In this document: positions 1-8,078 of the stretch, piece by piece | How the letters are laid out: every line of letters begins with the position of its first letter | How positions within the stretch are numbered: position 1 is the stretch's first letter | NCBI GenBank assembly: GCA_030849065.1 | Contig: JASAON010001604.1 | Coordinates: 1-64,000, forward strand | Length of the DNA stretch: 64,000 nucleotides | Direction: 5' to 3' | Source of the DNA: Jaenimonas drosophilae | Lineage: Eukaryota; Euglenozoa; Kinetoplastea; Trypanosomatida; Trypanosomatidae | Notes under the pieces: generated by a model | What the model saw: the letters and a program-made list of their open reading frames with translations, nothing else | Databases searched by the model: none | What the model was told of the DNA's origin: nothing | Made by a program: the position numbers and the translations under genes

Positions 1-413
1 AAAAAGAAGGATCTGAAGCAAAGCAAAAATCCAACCAACATCATCACAATCGCAAGGGATAGACTCAGTGAGACGCATAGAAGGATCCTTATACGCTGCG
101 TGGACTCGGTTCCGCACCATAAGGCCCCAACACCTTGTAGAGCGACGCAGAAGGCGATGAGCGTAGCAGTGAAGCCAACCGTGATGAAAACACGGCATGC
201 AATAATGTGGCCTGGGGAGTAAGAAAACTGCCGTCCTGGACGAGTGTTGATGACGAAGTTCCACAGGTAGTAGTCGAGGGTGACGGCGGTACTCTTGACC
301 CGGTACTCACCAAGTGGACATATGTTAACGAACTGCACAAGAAAGAATGCGGCAACAAGAAACACCGACGACAACGCTCGAAGGGGGGTGAGGAACTTGA
401 GAAGGCGAGCCAT
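1..413 (-). CDS. Amastin-like membrane protein, 3' end cut by window edge
   Basis: The frame is open from an ATG at 413 to the window edge (137 codons, no stop). Helix 1 lies at about residues 10-30, then PLGEY, the family motif LDYYLWNF, a YSPG...ACR segment, helix 2 at about 70-92 and helix 3 at about 108-131. It closely matches the complete gene at 3007-3807; the last 29 or so visible residues, from RILLCVSLSL onward, are identical. The two are therefore recent duplicates. The differences cluster in the first loop and around residues 97-107. The fourth helix and the tail lie outside the window. Amastins are kinetoplastid surface or endomembrane proteins of uncertain biochemical role; the family assignment rests on topology and motif, and the function is not visible. 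Confidence 0.75.
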   Translation of the reverse strand, partial: MARLLKFLTPLRALSSVFLVAAFFLVQFVNICPLGEYRVKSTAVTLDYYLWNFVINTRPGRQFSYSPGHIIACRVFITVGFTATLIAFCVALQGVGALWCGTESTQRIRILLCVSLSLSLAIVMMLVGFLLCFRSFF

Positions 414-530
414 GTAAACGATGGAGGAGAAGTTGGAAGCAGAGCTGTGTGGAGTCTATATGATGTAGTGAAGACACAACAATAACAGGAGAGAAATTAT
501 AGTGGGAACTTGTTGAGTGGAAGAACACAA

Positions 531-660
531 TGAAATTATTGCGTCGTGGTGATACTTCTCAGTAATGACATTGTGTCGTGGCTGCTGGTACATGTATGAT
601 TCGGTTAGTTGAATCCATGCAAAAGCAACAGGCACAACAAGTGACAAAAGAAAGACATCA

Positions 661-706
<46 letters not shown>

Positions 707-739
707 TGCATTATATTATGTGTACTATATTTGTATTAA
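531..739. repeat. Unit 1 of a ~0.2-kb tandem duplication with (TA)n tract
   Basis: This unit is followed directly by a second copy at 740-927. Both begin with the same TGAAATTATTGCG sequence, run through an identical stretch and a (TA)n tract, and end in TGTACTATATTTGTATTA. Unit 1 has the longer (TA)n tract, about 663-702. It lies in the gap between two amastin-like genes. Confidence 0.95.
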
Positions 740-927
740 TGAAATTATTGCGTCGTGGTGATACTTCTCAGTAATGACATTGTGTCGTGGCTGCTGGTAC
801 ATGTATGATTCGGTTAGTTGAATCCATGCAAAAGCAACAGGCACAACAAGTGACAAAAGAAAGACATCAATATGTATATATATATATATATAAATTGCAT
901 TATATTATGTGTACTATATTTGTATTA
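740..927. repeat. Unit 2 of the tandem duplication, shorter (TA)n tract
   Basis: Direct repeat of 531-739, practically identical except that the (TA)n tract (about 872-891) is about 20 bp shorter. The length change is typical of slippage in a dinucleotide tract after duplication. Confidence 0.95.
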
Positions 928-1288
928 CGTATCATAGTAGGGGTTGGAAAATAATGGGATGTCCAACACTAGCTCAAAGAATGATAGGGTACAATTGGAG
1001 AACACTAATTCACGCAGCAACAAAGGTCGCAGTTCAGATCGCCATGAAGACCCTCATCCTACTTTGTGGATTAGAGTTGGAGAGGTATTTCACATAGGCC
1101 CCTCACTACACTCGGGAATAAGTGGGTTGAAGGGAATGTGAAGCGTTATTTAATGGTGTAAGCGCGGTGACTCTTGTCTCATGAACTCCTTCCTTGAGGT
1201 GCCACCCACAGCGCACCTTTATTGAAAGTACGAACGTTCAAATCACCTCATGCTGTCACGCTTGCTGTGTGACGTAAAAAAATGAACT
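928..1288. other. Intergenic, diverged copy of the 2240-2650 block
   Basis: No gene seen. Parts of it match the intergenic sequence right of the next amastin gene: GGGATGTCCAACAC near 957 against GGGATGTTCAACAC near 2267, CACGCAGCAACAAA near 1011 against CATGCAGCGACAAA near 2320, and the TATATAATAATGG segment near 1290 against a similar one near 2650. This marks it as the flank of an old segmental duplication. Confidence 0.6.
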
Positions 1289-1357
1289 TTATATAATAAT
1301 GGATGCAAAACACACAATGGACAGGCATAAATAGAAACAACATACGATTGCCGCCAT
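1289..1357 (-). pseudogene. Deleted relic of the small secreted-protein ORF
   Basis: An ATG at 1357 opens a 22-codon frame that starts MAA, continues as a hydrophobic signal-like stretch and ends in TAA. It aligns with the first ~20 residues of the 89-residue ORF at 2632-2901, including the ATGGCGGCA start, and then joins directly to sequence that matches the 3' end of that ORF (CCATTAT..TATA). About 190 bp of the middle appear to be missing. It occupies the equivalent place downstream of an amastin-like gene. It is best read as a decayed paralogue; expression as a tiny peptide cannot be excluded. Confidence 0.5.
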
Positions 1358-1443
1358 GTTTAGTAGATACTATTCCGTCCGATGTATTCACTTCTTGAGA
1401 ATATGGGGCACTTAATGTCCACCCCATACCAGATACAGTTGGG

Positions 1444-2001
1444 TCATTCTCCATCGTGGGTATACATCACAATAGCATCCAGGGTGAATGAGGTCAAGCA
1501 TAAGACGCTTGCCGCAAATGCACAGTGTGTTCCACTCCGCCGAGACACGGTGGAACAGTCCTCCATCAGCAATATGTTAGAGTCAGACTTGAAGTACTCT
1601 GCCAAAAACACTACAAAAGCCAACAGCGTAACACCGGCTATTTTGGAAAACCCCATTGAGATGCGGAGAAGCATGTTCGTGCGGCTTCTGTTGCCGACGC
1701 TGCTCCAGTACGTACGCCAATCATATAGTCGTACACACAGTGACAAAATAGCAAATAGAATGGCGACGATGAACAATCCACGGCATGCCACCATGTCGCT
1801 TGATGAGTACCACACGCGTTCCTCAGGACGACTGCTAGACCTGATGTACCATAAGTAATAGTAGAGACTCATCGAGATCCCCTTCATCAGACGTTCACCC
1901 AGCGGTACAGTGTTCATGATGATCATTAGAATGACTGAAGCTGTAAGGAGTGCTGCCGACAGCAACCGTAGGCCGGTGTACACAAGAGAAGAAACGATCA
2001 T
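1444..2001 (-). CDS. Amastin-like membrane protein, short-tailed
   Basis: 185 residues starting at the ATG at 2001. The frame is open further upstream but without an ATG, and a pyrimidine-rich tract ending in AG lies only 10 nt before this start. Four hydrophobic helices are visible at roughly 10-30, 70-90, 113-136 and 156-180. After helix 1 come PLGE and the family motif YYYLWY, then YSSSDMVACR, and before helix 4 the motif RRSGTHCAFAAS. The protein stops a few residues after helix 4, so it lacks the Pro/Gln-rich cytoplasmic tail of its neighbours. It is the most compact member of the six-gene array. Function is unknown beyond membership of the amastin-like tetraspan family. Confidence 0.75.
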   Translation of the reverse strand: MIVSSLVYTGLRLLSAALLTASVILMIIMNTVPLGERLMKGISMSLYYYLWYIRSSSRPEERVWYSSSDMVACRGLFIVAILFAILSLCVRLYDWRTYWSSVGNRSRTNMLLRISMGFSKIAGVTLLAFVVFLAEYFKSDSNILLMEDCSTVSRRSGTHCAFAASVLCLTSFTLDAIVMYTHDGE

Positions 2002-2011
2002 TTTTGATGTC

Positions 2012-2013
2012 CT
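2012..2013 (-). promoter_or_regulatory. Predicted spliced-leader acceptor (AG) for the 1444-2001 gene
   Basis: On the minus strand the sequence TTCTTTGTCGTCGTTCAG ends 10 nt before the ATG. This is a pyrimidine-rich tract with terminal AG, the usual trans-splicing signal. It also argues against any longer N-terminus. Confidence 0.45.
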
Positions 2014-2631
2014 GAACGACGACAAAGAATTTTGTAAAGTCTATGTAATGTGTATAGAGCCAGTAAAGAAGAAAGCACAGCATCAACACACAAGTTGAGT
2101 GGAAATGCGCAATTTAGTTTTCAGCCACAGTGACAGTAATCACCAATGCGTTTGCAGATTTCCAAATCGTACTAGTTAGGACTACGGCTACTGACGACAA
2201 TGTGCAAGGCATAGCTCACAACTGTCAAGAATTGAGAAGAAAAATAAAACGGGCTGAAAAACTAAGGGATGTTCAACACCCGTCACAATGATGGCGGAAC
2301 ATAATGCGGAAGCACTATTCCATGCAGCGACAAACGACGGTGTTCGTGACAATGAACGCCGTCATTTGAGGGCTGGATGAGGATTGGGAGGCGTAACACT
2401 AAGGATGCTGAGCGAGGGACTCTCAAGGACAATCGTGTGAAGTCCACCATAGCAACAAAAATAGTAGTTGCTGTGGTTCAGAATTCAAGAAAAGTGACAA
2501 CACCTTGTGTGTTCCAGTGGAGCGTTACCCAAGGGAAGGGAACACAAGAGTGGGTTATCAGCCATGGAAAGCATGAATGAAGTGAAAACGAATTGGTAAT
2601 TCCAGAGAGTGAGGTGGGGATGTTGAACCCC
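2014..2631. other. Intergenic spacer between amastin and small ORF
   Basis: No gene seen on either strand. The right half (about 2240-2631) is related to 928-1288, as noted there. It should hold the 3' UTR of the small ORF and the 5' UTR of the 1444-2001 gene. Confidence 0.5.
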
Positions 2632-2901
2632 TCACTCTACTTGAACAAATATATATAATGGGCCGCAAGGTATGTGGGAAGTGACGCACCCTCCCACACT
2701 AACCATACACGTGAAAGGGAAAAAAACGTTCGTGACATTCAAAACAAGTGTGTTGTGTGTAGCACCACAGGGTACGACTTCATGCAGCAGGGGCATTGCA
2801 CCTGCATCATTGAAGAAGCTCAGACTGCTGGTTGTATTCACACATGCACCAAACAAAATAAAAGCAAGAAGAAAGTAACGAAACGTGACGGATGCCGCCA
2901 T
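2632..2901 (-). CDS. Small putative secreted Cys-containing protein
   Basis: 89 residues from an ATG at 2901. The N-terminus (basic residue, then FLLAFILFGACV) is a good signal peptide with likely cleavage near residue 20-26. The rest has four cysteines (about 45, 65, 72, 79) and two possible N-glycosylation sites (Asn22 and Asn55), and no second hydrophobic helix strong enough to be clearly membrane-spanning. I do not recognise a family. It lies 105 nt downstream of the amastin-like gene at 3007-3807, and a deleted copy sits at the same place below the next amastin gene. That conservation of position suggests it was a real gene at the time of duplication. A spurious frame in a duplicated 3' UTR remains possible. 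Confidence 0.5.
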   Translation of the reverse strand: MAASVTFRYFLLAFILFGACVNTTSSLSFFNDAGAMPLLHEVVPCGATHNTLVLNVTNVFFPFTCMVSVGGCVTSHIPCGPLYIFVQVE

Positions 2902-3006
2902 GTTGAACGAGTACTACTTCGTCTGTTTTACTCACATCACGTAGTAGGAGCCATTACTTGGGGCACAGCTGAATCTCGAATTGTTGGCGTCACCAAGTTG
3001 TGGAGC

Positions 3007-3807
3007 TTACTGCTCAACATGTTGTTGTGGCTGGTGATGCCACATTTGTTGTTGCTGTTGTGATGGCAACCGAAAAGATTCTGCAGGCGCTTGGATAGGT
3101 GGTGGTAGCTGCGGGCCTTGCTGTTGAGCCTCAGCATACTCTGTTTGCAGCTGCTGGTTAGGCATCGCTTCAAGTTCTGTATCTTTCACGGCCATCGGAA
3201 TCATGAACGTCATTCGCAGAATAAAACAATCCAGCAAAAACGACGCCATACACAAGATTGCTGCAGCAAGACCACAGTGCACACCACTCTTCCAAGATGC
3301 CGTGGCCATGTCTTTGATCGTGAGCTGGGAGGTTGAGTGTGTCACAGATTCAAGGGCCATCAGCTCAAGGAGGTACATGTAAATGATTTCGCTGAAAAAG
3401 AAGGATCTGAAGCAAAGCAAAAATCCAACCAACATCATCACAATCGCAAGGGATAGACTCAGTGAGACGCACAGAAGGATTCTCATACGCCAAATAGTTC
3501 CGCACCCACACCCTAGGGCCCCAGCACCTTGTAAGGCGATGCAGAAGGCGATGAGCGTAACAGTGAAGCCAACCGTGACCAGTACACGGCAAGCCACGAT
3601 GCGGCCTGGCGAGTATGACAGGTCATCGTCTGGACGAGTGCTGATGACGAAGTTCCACAGGTAGTAGTCGAGGGTGACGGCGGTAGTCTTAACCTGGTAC
3701 TCACCGAGGGGGGCTGTGTTAATGACGAGCACAAGAAAGAATGCGACGACAAGAAACAAAGCAGACAGCGCCCGGAGGGTGGTGAGGAACGTGAGAAGGT
3801 GAGTCAT
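3007..3807 (-). CDS. Amastin-like membrane protein with Gln/Pro-rich tail
   Basis: 266 residues from the ATG at 3807. Helices at about 10-30, 70-92, 108-131 and 173-195. Between helices 1 and 2 are PLGEY, LDYYLWNF and YSPGRIVACR; before helix 4 is ASWKSGVHCGLAAAILC. The last 65 residues form a hydrophilic tail rich in Gln and Pro with Gln runs, predicted to face the cytosol if the N-terminus does. The classic amastin signature with two cysteines flanking TLWG is not present; YYLW stands at the same place. It is the close partner of the partial gene at 1-413. Length is somewhat above the ~180-220 residues usual for amastins because of the tail. Confidence 0.75.
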   Translation of the reverse strand: MTHLLTFLTTLRALSALFLVVAFFLVLVINTAPLGEYQVKTTAVTLDYYLWNFVISTRPDDDLSYSPGRIVACRVLVTVGFTVTLIAFCIALQGAGALGCGCGTIWRMRILLCVSLSLSLAIVMMLVGFLLCFRSFFFSEIIYMYLLELMALESVTHSTSQLTIKDMATASWKSGVHCGLAAAILCMASFLLDCFILRMTFMIPMAVKDTELEAMPNQQLQTEYAEAQQQGPQLPPPIQAPAESFRLPSQQQQQMWHHQPQQHVEQ

Positions 3808-4500
3808 GTGAACGATGCAGGAGAAGGGATAAGAATGAATAGTCTATGGGATGAATAGATATGTACCAACCAATAATGAAGAAGAGAAGGATGAAGTAGT
3901 TGAGTAGAGTTTTATGAACTGGTTTTTCTGTAGTCATGACGGTGGTGTGTGTATGCGTGTGTGCACGCGAGATGAGTTGCCGCTTGGAAAACAATCGTGT
4001 AGAGCACGTGGCGCAGGAGATGCGGATTCGCATGGGCGAGCCAGCAGTCAGCACTCACAACTGTTGCGCCATGAGATGGAAGAATACCCGTGCTAAGAAG
4101 TCAATGACAGGGCCATGCCATTGTATTTGCGCAGTATGTGCGAAGAGATGCACAGCAGGTGTCTCATCTTCAGACACATTTATGACGTAGCTGCATTAGT
4201 AGCGCATTGAGGGAAGGAAACGGCCCACATCAAACACGCAAAGACCACCCAAACAACCATAAAGTTACCGTTGGGGGATGATGCTACACCAATTCTGGAC
4301 TACATTCAGCAGCAGAAGGAACCTCAAACACAAGGCTAACTCTGCAAATGTACTGTTAGTCAGAATGTGAACATCAACACATTTCCGCGAAGAAAACAAA
4401 CAATGACGTGCATTAAAAGAGGAGAATTCATTAGGACAACAACTACATTATTGAGCCATTCACTTGCTAACAACTGACCTTTTGACTGGATGTCATGGAT
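3808..4500. other. Intergenic gap, no gene seen
   Basis: About 690 bp between two amastin-like genes. No convincing frame. It contains a short (TG)n stretch near 3940-3965. It should hold the 3' UTR of the 4501-5361 gene and the 5' UTR of the 3007-3807 gene. Confidence 0.5.
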
Positions 4501-5361
4501 TTAGTCAGTCTTGGAATAGTAGGTGTTGCCCTCTCCATACCCTGGATCAGGCTGAGGTGGTTGCTGGCTCATCGGCATTCCGTACGTCTGTGGAGGCGGC
4601 TGGCCCCACTGCTGCCCATACGCTGGATCAGCCTGAGGTGGTGGCTGGCCCCACTGCTGCCCATCCGCTGGATCAGCCTGAGGTGGTGGCTGGCCCCACT
4701 GCTGCCCATAAGGTTGCGGTTGTTGTTGTGCATTTTCAGGCATGGGTCCTGCTTGTTGTTCCTCACCCATCTTTGTGGTGAGGTACAGCAGAACACAGTC
4801 CAAAATGGCAGACAGGAAGCACATCACCGTTGCTGCCACGGCACAGTGCATACCCTCCTTCCACGAATGAGAAAAGCCTGTGCCAACGGATCCACTGTCA
4901 TACTCGTTGAGGGCGTTGGTGTCATTAAAGTAGGAATTGAAGGTGATGATAAATCCAATCAACACCATGAAGGCGATGCACGACAGTATGAGGGCCACAT
5001 ACAAGAGCGCCTTGGTGATGAGTCCGTGCATCTGCCACCAATGCCGCACAATGCCATAGACAATCGCACAAAGTGAGATGCCCGTTAACACGAGTGCAAT
5101 GATATCCAGTGCACGGCACGCAATCACAGATCCTGGTGAGTAGTCCCAGTGCAAAGAGCCAAACAATGAGAAAGTCATGTACCAGAGATAATACGTGGTG
5201 GTGTTCAAGTTCTCCTGCTGGGGGTTGTTGCCCTCTGGAAGAAACAAGGAGAAGGTAGCAAGTTTGGCGCTATTGACCACAATGGCAAGAACAAAACCCA
5301 CCACGAGGAATATGGCTGAGAGCACCTGTAGGGCCGCGTACACGATCGGGAGCCTTGCCAT
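4501..5361 (-). CDS. Amastin-like membrane protein with 15-residue tail repeats
   Basis: 286 residues from the ATG at 5361 (MARLPIV..., which aligns with the MARLL start of the partial paralogue at 413); the frame continues upstream without another ATG. Four helices, with the motif TTYYLWYM after helix 1, YSPGSVIACR before helix 2 and HSWKEGMHCAVAATVMC before helix 4. The loop between helices 1 and 2 contains PEGNNPQQENLN, so it is longer than in the neighbours. The C-terminal tail carries three copies of a 15-residue unit of the type GQQWGQPPPQADPAY, then another Pro/Gln/Tyr-rich stretch. Such Pro-Gln-Tyr tails could act as protein-binding surfaces, but no known ligand motif is evident. Confidence 0.75.
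   Translation of the reverse strand: MARLPIVYAALQVLSAIFLVVGFVLAIVVNSAKLATFSLFLPEGNNPQQENLNTTTYYLWYMTFSLFGSLHWDYSPGSVIACRALDIIALVLTGISLCAIVYGIVRHWWQMHGLITKALLYVALILSCIAFMVLIGFIITFNSYFNDTNALNEYDSGSVGTGFSHSWKEGMHCAVAATVMCFLSAILDCVLLYLTTKMGEEQQAGPMPENAQQQPQPYGQQWGQPPPQADPADGQQWGQPPPQADPAYGQQWGQPPPQTYGMPMSQQPPQPDPGYGEGNTYYSKTD
4588..4715. repeat. Three tandem 45-bp units in coding sequence
   Basis: The unit CTGGCCCCACTGCTGCCCAT plus 25 more bases repeats in frame (full units about 4621-4665 and 4666-4710, partial unit 4591-4620). It encodes the GQQWGQPPPQ repeats of the amastin-like tail. The two full copies are almost identical, which points to recent expansion. Confidence 0.9.
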
Positions 5362-6041
5362 GATGATGTCTGAAGGTGGTAGCAACTACACAATGACCCA
5401 TGCACGAAGAAGAAAAAAAAAGAAGTGTGGATTTTTTACTGTTGAAGGAGACCAAGTCTGAAGAGCATGTAACTATAGAGCCACGAATTGGAGTGGACAC
5501 ACGCAGTGGAGAAGAAGTTGTTGAACTTGATGAAGAATTCCACCATCAATAACAAATGGGCACAAACACGCAACGGCCGGTGTTCTGGCTGCGGTGACTT
5601 GCGCAGGGTGCATCGCAATGAGGTAACAAGGGGAGCGCTGAATCGAGAAGGGGGAGGGGAGAAGCATGTGCTCATGGAGTTGCAGCGTAGTACCTGAGCA
5701 CGATGTCCGGTGCGGGCAAGGAAAAGGGATGTAGATGGACGCAAGCATCCGCGTATTTTGATTGCAAGATCAGGTGCTGGGGGTGTGTGTGTGGAGGGGG
5801 TGGGGGTGGGGGTGGGGGTGGGAAGAGCAGTACAATCCGCCGACATGTGATACAACAAAACGACTCATCCATCATCACGCCACCTACAGCGTTCTTCAGG
5901 TCGTGCTCACCAACACAATGAACGTGGAACAACAGAAGACTGTGATGTGCGCCGCAAGAGCTGTAGTTTGCTGCATGGGCGTCGTTGAGTAGAGCAGCTT
6001 TCTTTGAGCAGTAATGGGTAGATAAGCATCCAGTCATCTCA
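5362..6041. other. Intergenic gap with G-quadruplex-type tract
   Basis: About 680 bp between amastin-like genes; no convincing gene. The notable element is the GGGGGT array at 5796-5822, listed separately. Confidence 0.5.
5796..5822 (+). repeat. (GGGGGT)n array, G-quadruplex-capable
   Basis: Five consecutive G runs (four of five Gs and one of three) separated by single T residues lie on the plus strand, which is the template strand for this gene cluster. On the transcript side it reads as a C-rich pyrimidine tract followed by an ACACAC stretch and CCCCCAG, so it could also act in trans-splicing of the 4501-5361 gene. Both roles are inference. Confidence 0.8.
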
Positions 6042-6956
6042 CTAGTATGTGTACGTGGTTGTGTTTGTTGTGGGATGGGGGCCAGCAGGGGCCTGCATGT
6101 AGTTGGGGGCTGCGTTGCCACTACAGTACTGATTAGGAGGCGTTGGATATGATGGCTGGGGAGGAGCGTTGGTGTAGGGCTGTGGATTACCAGGGTAGTA
6201 GCCAGTTGGATAGGGCACTCCACTGTATTGTTGTTGCTCTTGCTCTTGCTCTTGACCAGGGTGGTACTCCAGTGGTTGGCCGTGGGTAACGGGTGACGGC
6301 CCGTCGTCGTGGCCCGCGTTGATGATGGATTGCACAATGACGTTCCTACTCAATGCGAGGATGCACACACACCACCCACATACAATGACGGCGGCAAGGG
6401 CAATGCGTAAACCAATACCCCACGAAGAGGTGGCGGTGATGATGAGCCCACCAACGTAGTAGGTGCTATTGGTGGTGGAGTAGTAAACCACAAAGGTAAC
6501 AACCATGCCCACGGTGAGGCAGGTGGCGAGGAGCAGACACAAGGCCGCAACAATGAAGATTAACCGTGAGCTTTTGGGTATTGAAGTAGGCTGACCTCCA
6601 ACCAATGTCGTGGGTGGGCGGCACTCTATCACCATGGTGATGCCATGAAGAAGGAGTGCAAGCGTGGCAAAGCCAATCGCGGTCAGCAAGAATACTCGAG
6701 ATACCACGACAGAATTGGAATCGTAGGAAAGGTGCCCAGACAAGGACGACGGCATTCCTAGCTCCGTAGGGCTACTAATGACATAGTACCACAAGTAGTA
6801 CTTGACACTCACACTGAGTGAGTTGAGGGTGACGTAGTGCTCGGCAAGCAAAGTGAAGTGCACAACCACTGCCAAGGCTAGATACACAACAATACTACCA
6901 GCAACTAAGCCCTGCCACATGAAGGGCGTACAAAATGGGCGCATGAAGGAATCCAT
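6042..6956 (-). CDS. Amastin-like membrane protein with Pro/Tyr/Gln-rich tail
   Basis: 304 residues from the ATG at 6956; an upstream in-frame codon is GTG, so it was not used. Helix 1 lies at about 14-37, then the motif VKYYLWYYV, an insertion with SSLSGHLSYDSNSVVVSR, helices 2 and 3, SSWGIGLRIALAAVIVC and helix 4. The tail of about 90 residues is rich in Pro, Tyr, Asn and Gln, with a run of alternating Gln-Glu. It lacks the cysteine of the helix 4 motif seen in three paralogues. It belongs to the same array but is clearly diverged; the tail composition resembles, but does not copy, the tail of the 4501-5361 protein. Confidence 0.72.
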   Translation of the reverse strand: MDSFMRPFCTPFMWQGLVAGSIVVYLALAVVVHFTLLAEHYVTLNSLSVSVKYYLWYYVISSPTELGMPSSLSGHLSYDSNSVVVSRVFLLTAIGFATLALLLHGITMVIECRPPTTLVGGQPTSIPKSSRLIFIVAALCLLLATCLTVGMVVTFVVYYSTTNSTYYVGGLIITATSSWGIGLRIALAAVIVCGWCVCILALSRNVIVQSIINAGHDDGPSPVTHGQPLEYHPGQEQEQEQQQYSGVPYPTGYYPGNPQPYTNAPPQPSYPTPPNQYCSGNAAPNYMQAPAGPHPTTNTTTYTY

Positions 6957-8078
6957 GATTCTCTCACTCACTCACCAACGAAGACCTCTGAAACACTCAG
7001 GGAGAGAAAAATCACACACGGTAGTCGTGGTGGATATATACAGAACCCTTTGCGCGCGTTGCGCCGTGAGGGGGTGGAAGTGGAATGGGATAGTGAGTGA
7101 TGGCGTTGTCTGGACCTACAATGTGTATGTGCGTGAGAACATACGAGAGAAAAATAGAGAACACAGTGTTGATGGATCTTAGAGAGTGGGTGTGAGGAAG
7201 TGCAGGTGCAGCAACGCAGAGAGTCAGTGACGAGTGGGTAGGTAGGGTTTGGTGCGCGCATGTGAGAGAAGAGACACCGACTGGCAACCTCCCCAGCTCA
7301 ATCATGAAGCAAAACACAACAACAGCAACAACAAGAACCAACAAAGCGATCATGAAGAGAAAAGAAACAACAACGCAACTACCAGCTTCATTATGCGCTG
7401 ACGATCACCGACACCATTCGCAGAATGTACCGCGTACGGTGAGGGTGAGATGAAAGCAGCATCAAGTGGCAAGAGCATGTGGGCAATGGTGGCTTCAGAA
7501 ACACGACTCATGTTTCCAACATTGTTATGACCAACACCAAACGCCCCACAAACACACAAGGCAGTAGGTACAAGGAATGAGAGGGTTTACCGAGTGGGAG
7601 TGAGTGCAGGGTAAGGAGGCACACTCGCTTCCCCTCTGCACTCTTCCAACCCCCTCCCCCGCGCATCATCCAAACAAATCACTACATCATGAGACTGTGT
7701 GCTGACCCAATACGCCATCTACACCATCATGTACTTCGCCTCAAAGAAAAAAGGCCTGCTGAAACGGCCATCAACGTGCTCTCAATGGCAGATCAACAGC
7801 GTGTGTATGGCGTGGATGATGATGATGATGTTTGCACGGAGAAGCGGCTCAGGTTTGTGAATGGAGTGATTGAGCAACTGAATATGCAACACGTTAGATG
7901 GTTGTGTGCGTATTCATCCATAATCTTCTGCTCCCACAACAAAACAACCAACAGCAGTAGCAAAAAAAAAAAAGAAACACCCAGAGCTGCTGAACCGTGG
8001 CACAACATGAGGGGGACTGCTGGAAAAGAATCGAGGAGAAGCATCTCACCATCGTGCGTGTGCATCAACGCCGTTCGT
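6957..8078. other. Intergenic gap, no gene seen
   Basis: About 1.1 kb. Frames on the plus strand (for example 7689-8456) run into the opposite strand of the next gene and lack any recognisable feature. Purine-rich on the plus strand near 7290-7370, that is pyrimidine-rich in the transcript, which suits a splice region for 6042-6956 or its flank. Confidence 0.45.

Noticed and set aside
705..739. Sequence TGTACTATATTTG resembling the 3' end of kinetoplastid spliced-leader RNA
   Set aside because: The conserved 5' part of the spliced leader (AACTAACGC...) is absent, and the match lies inside an AT-rich repeat unit; chance similarity.
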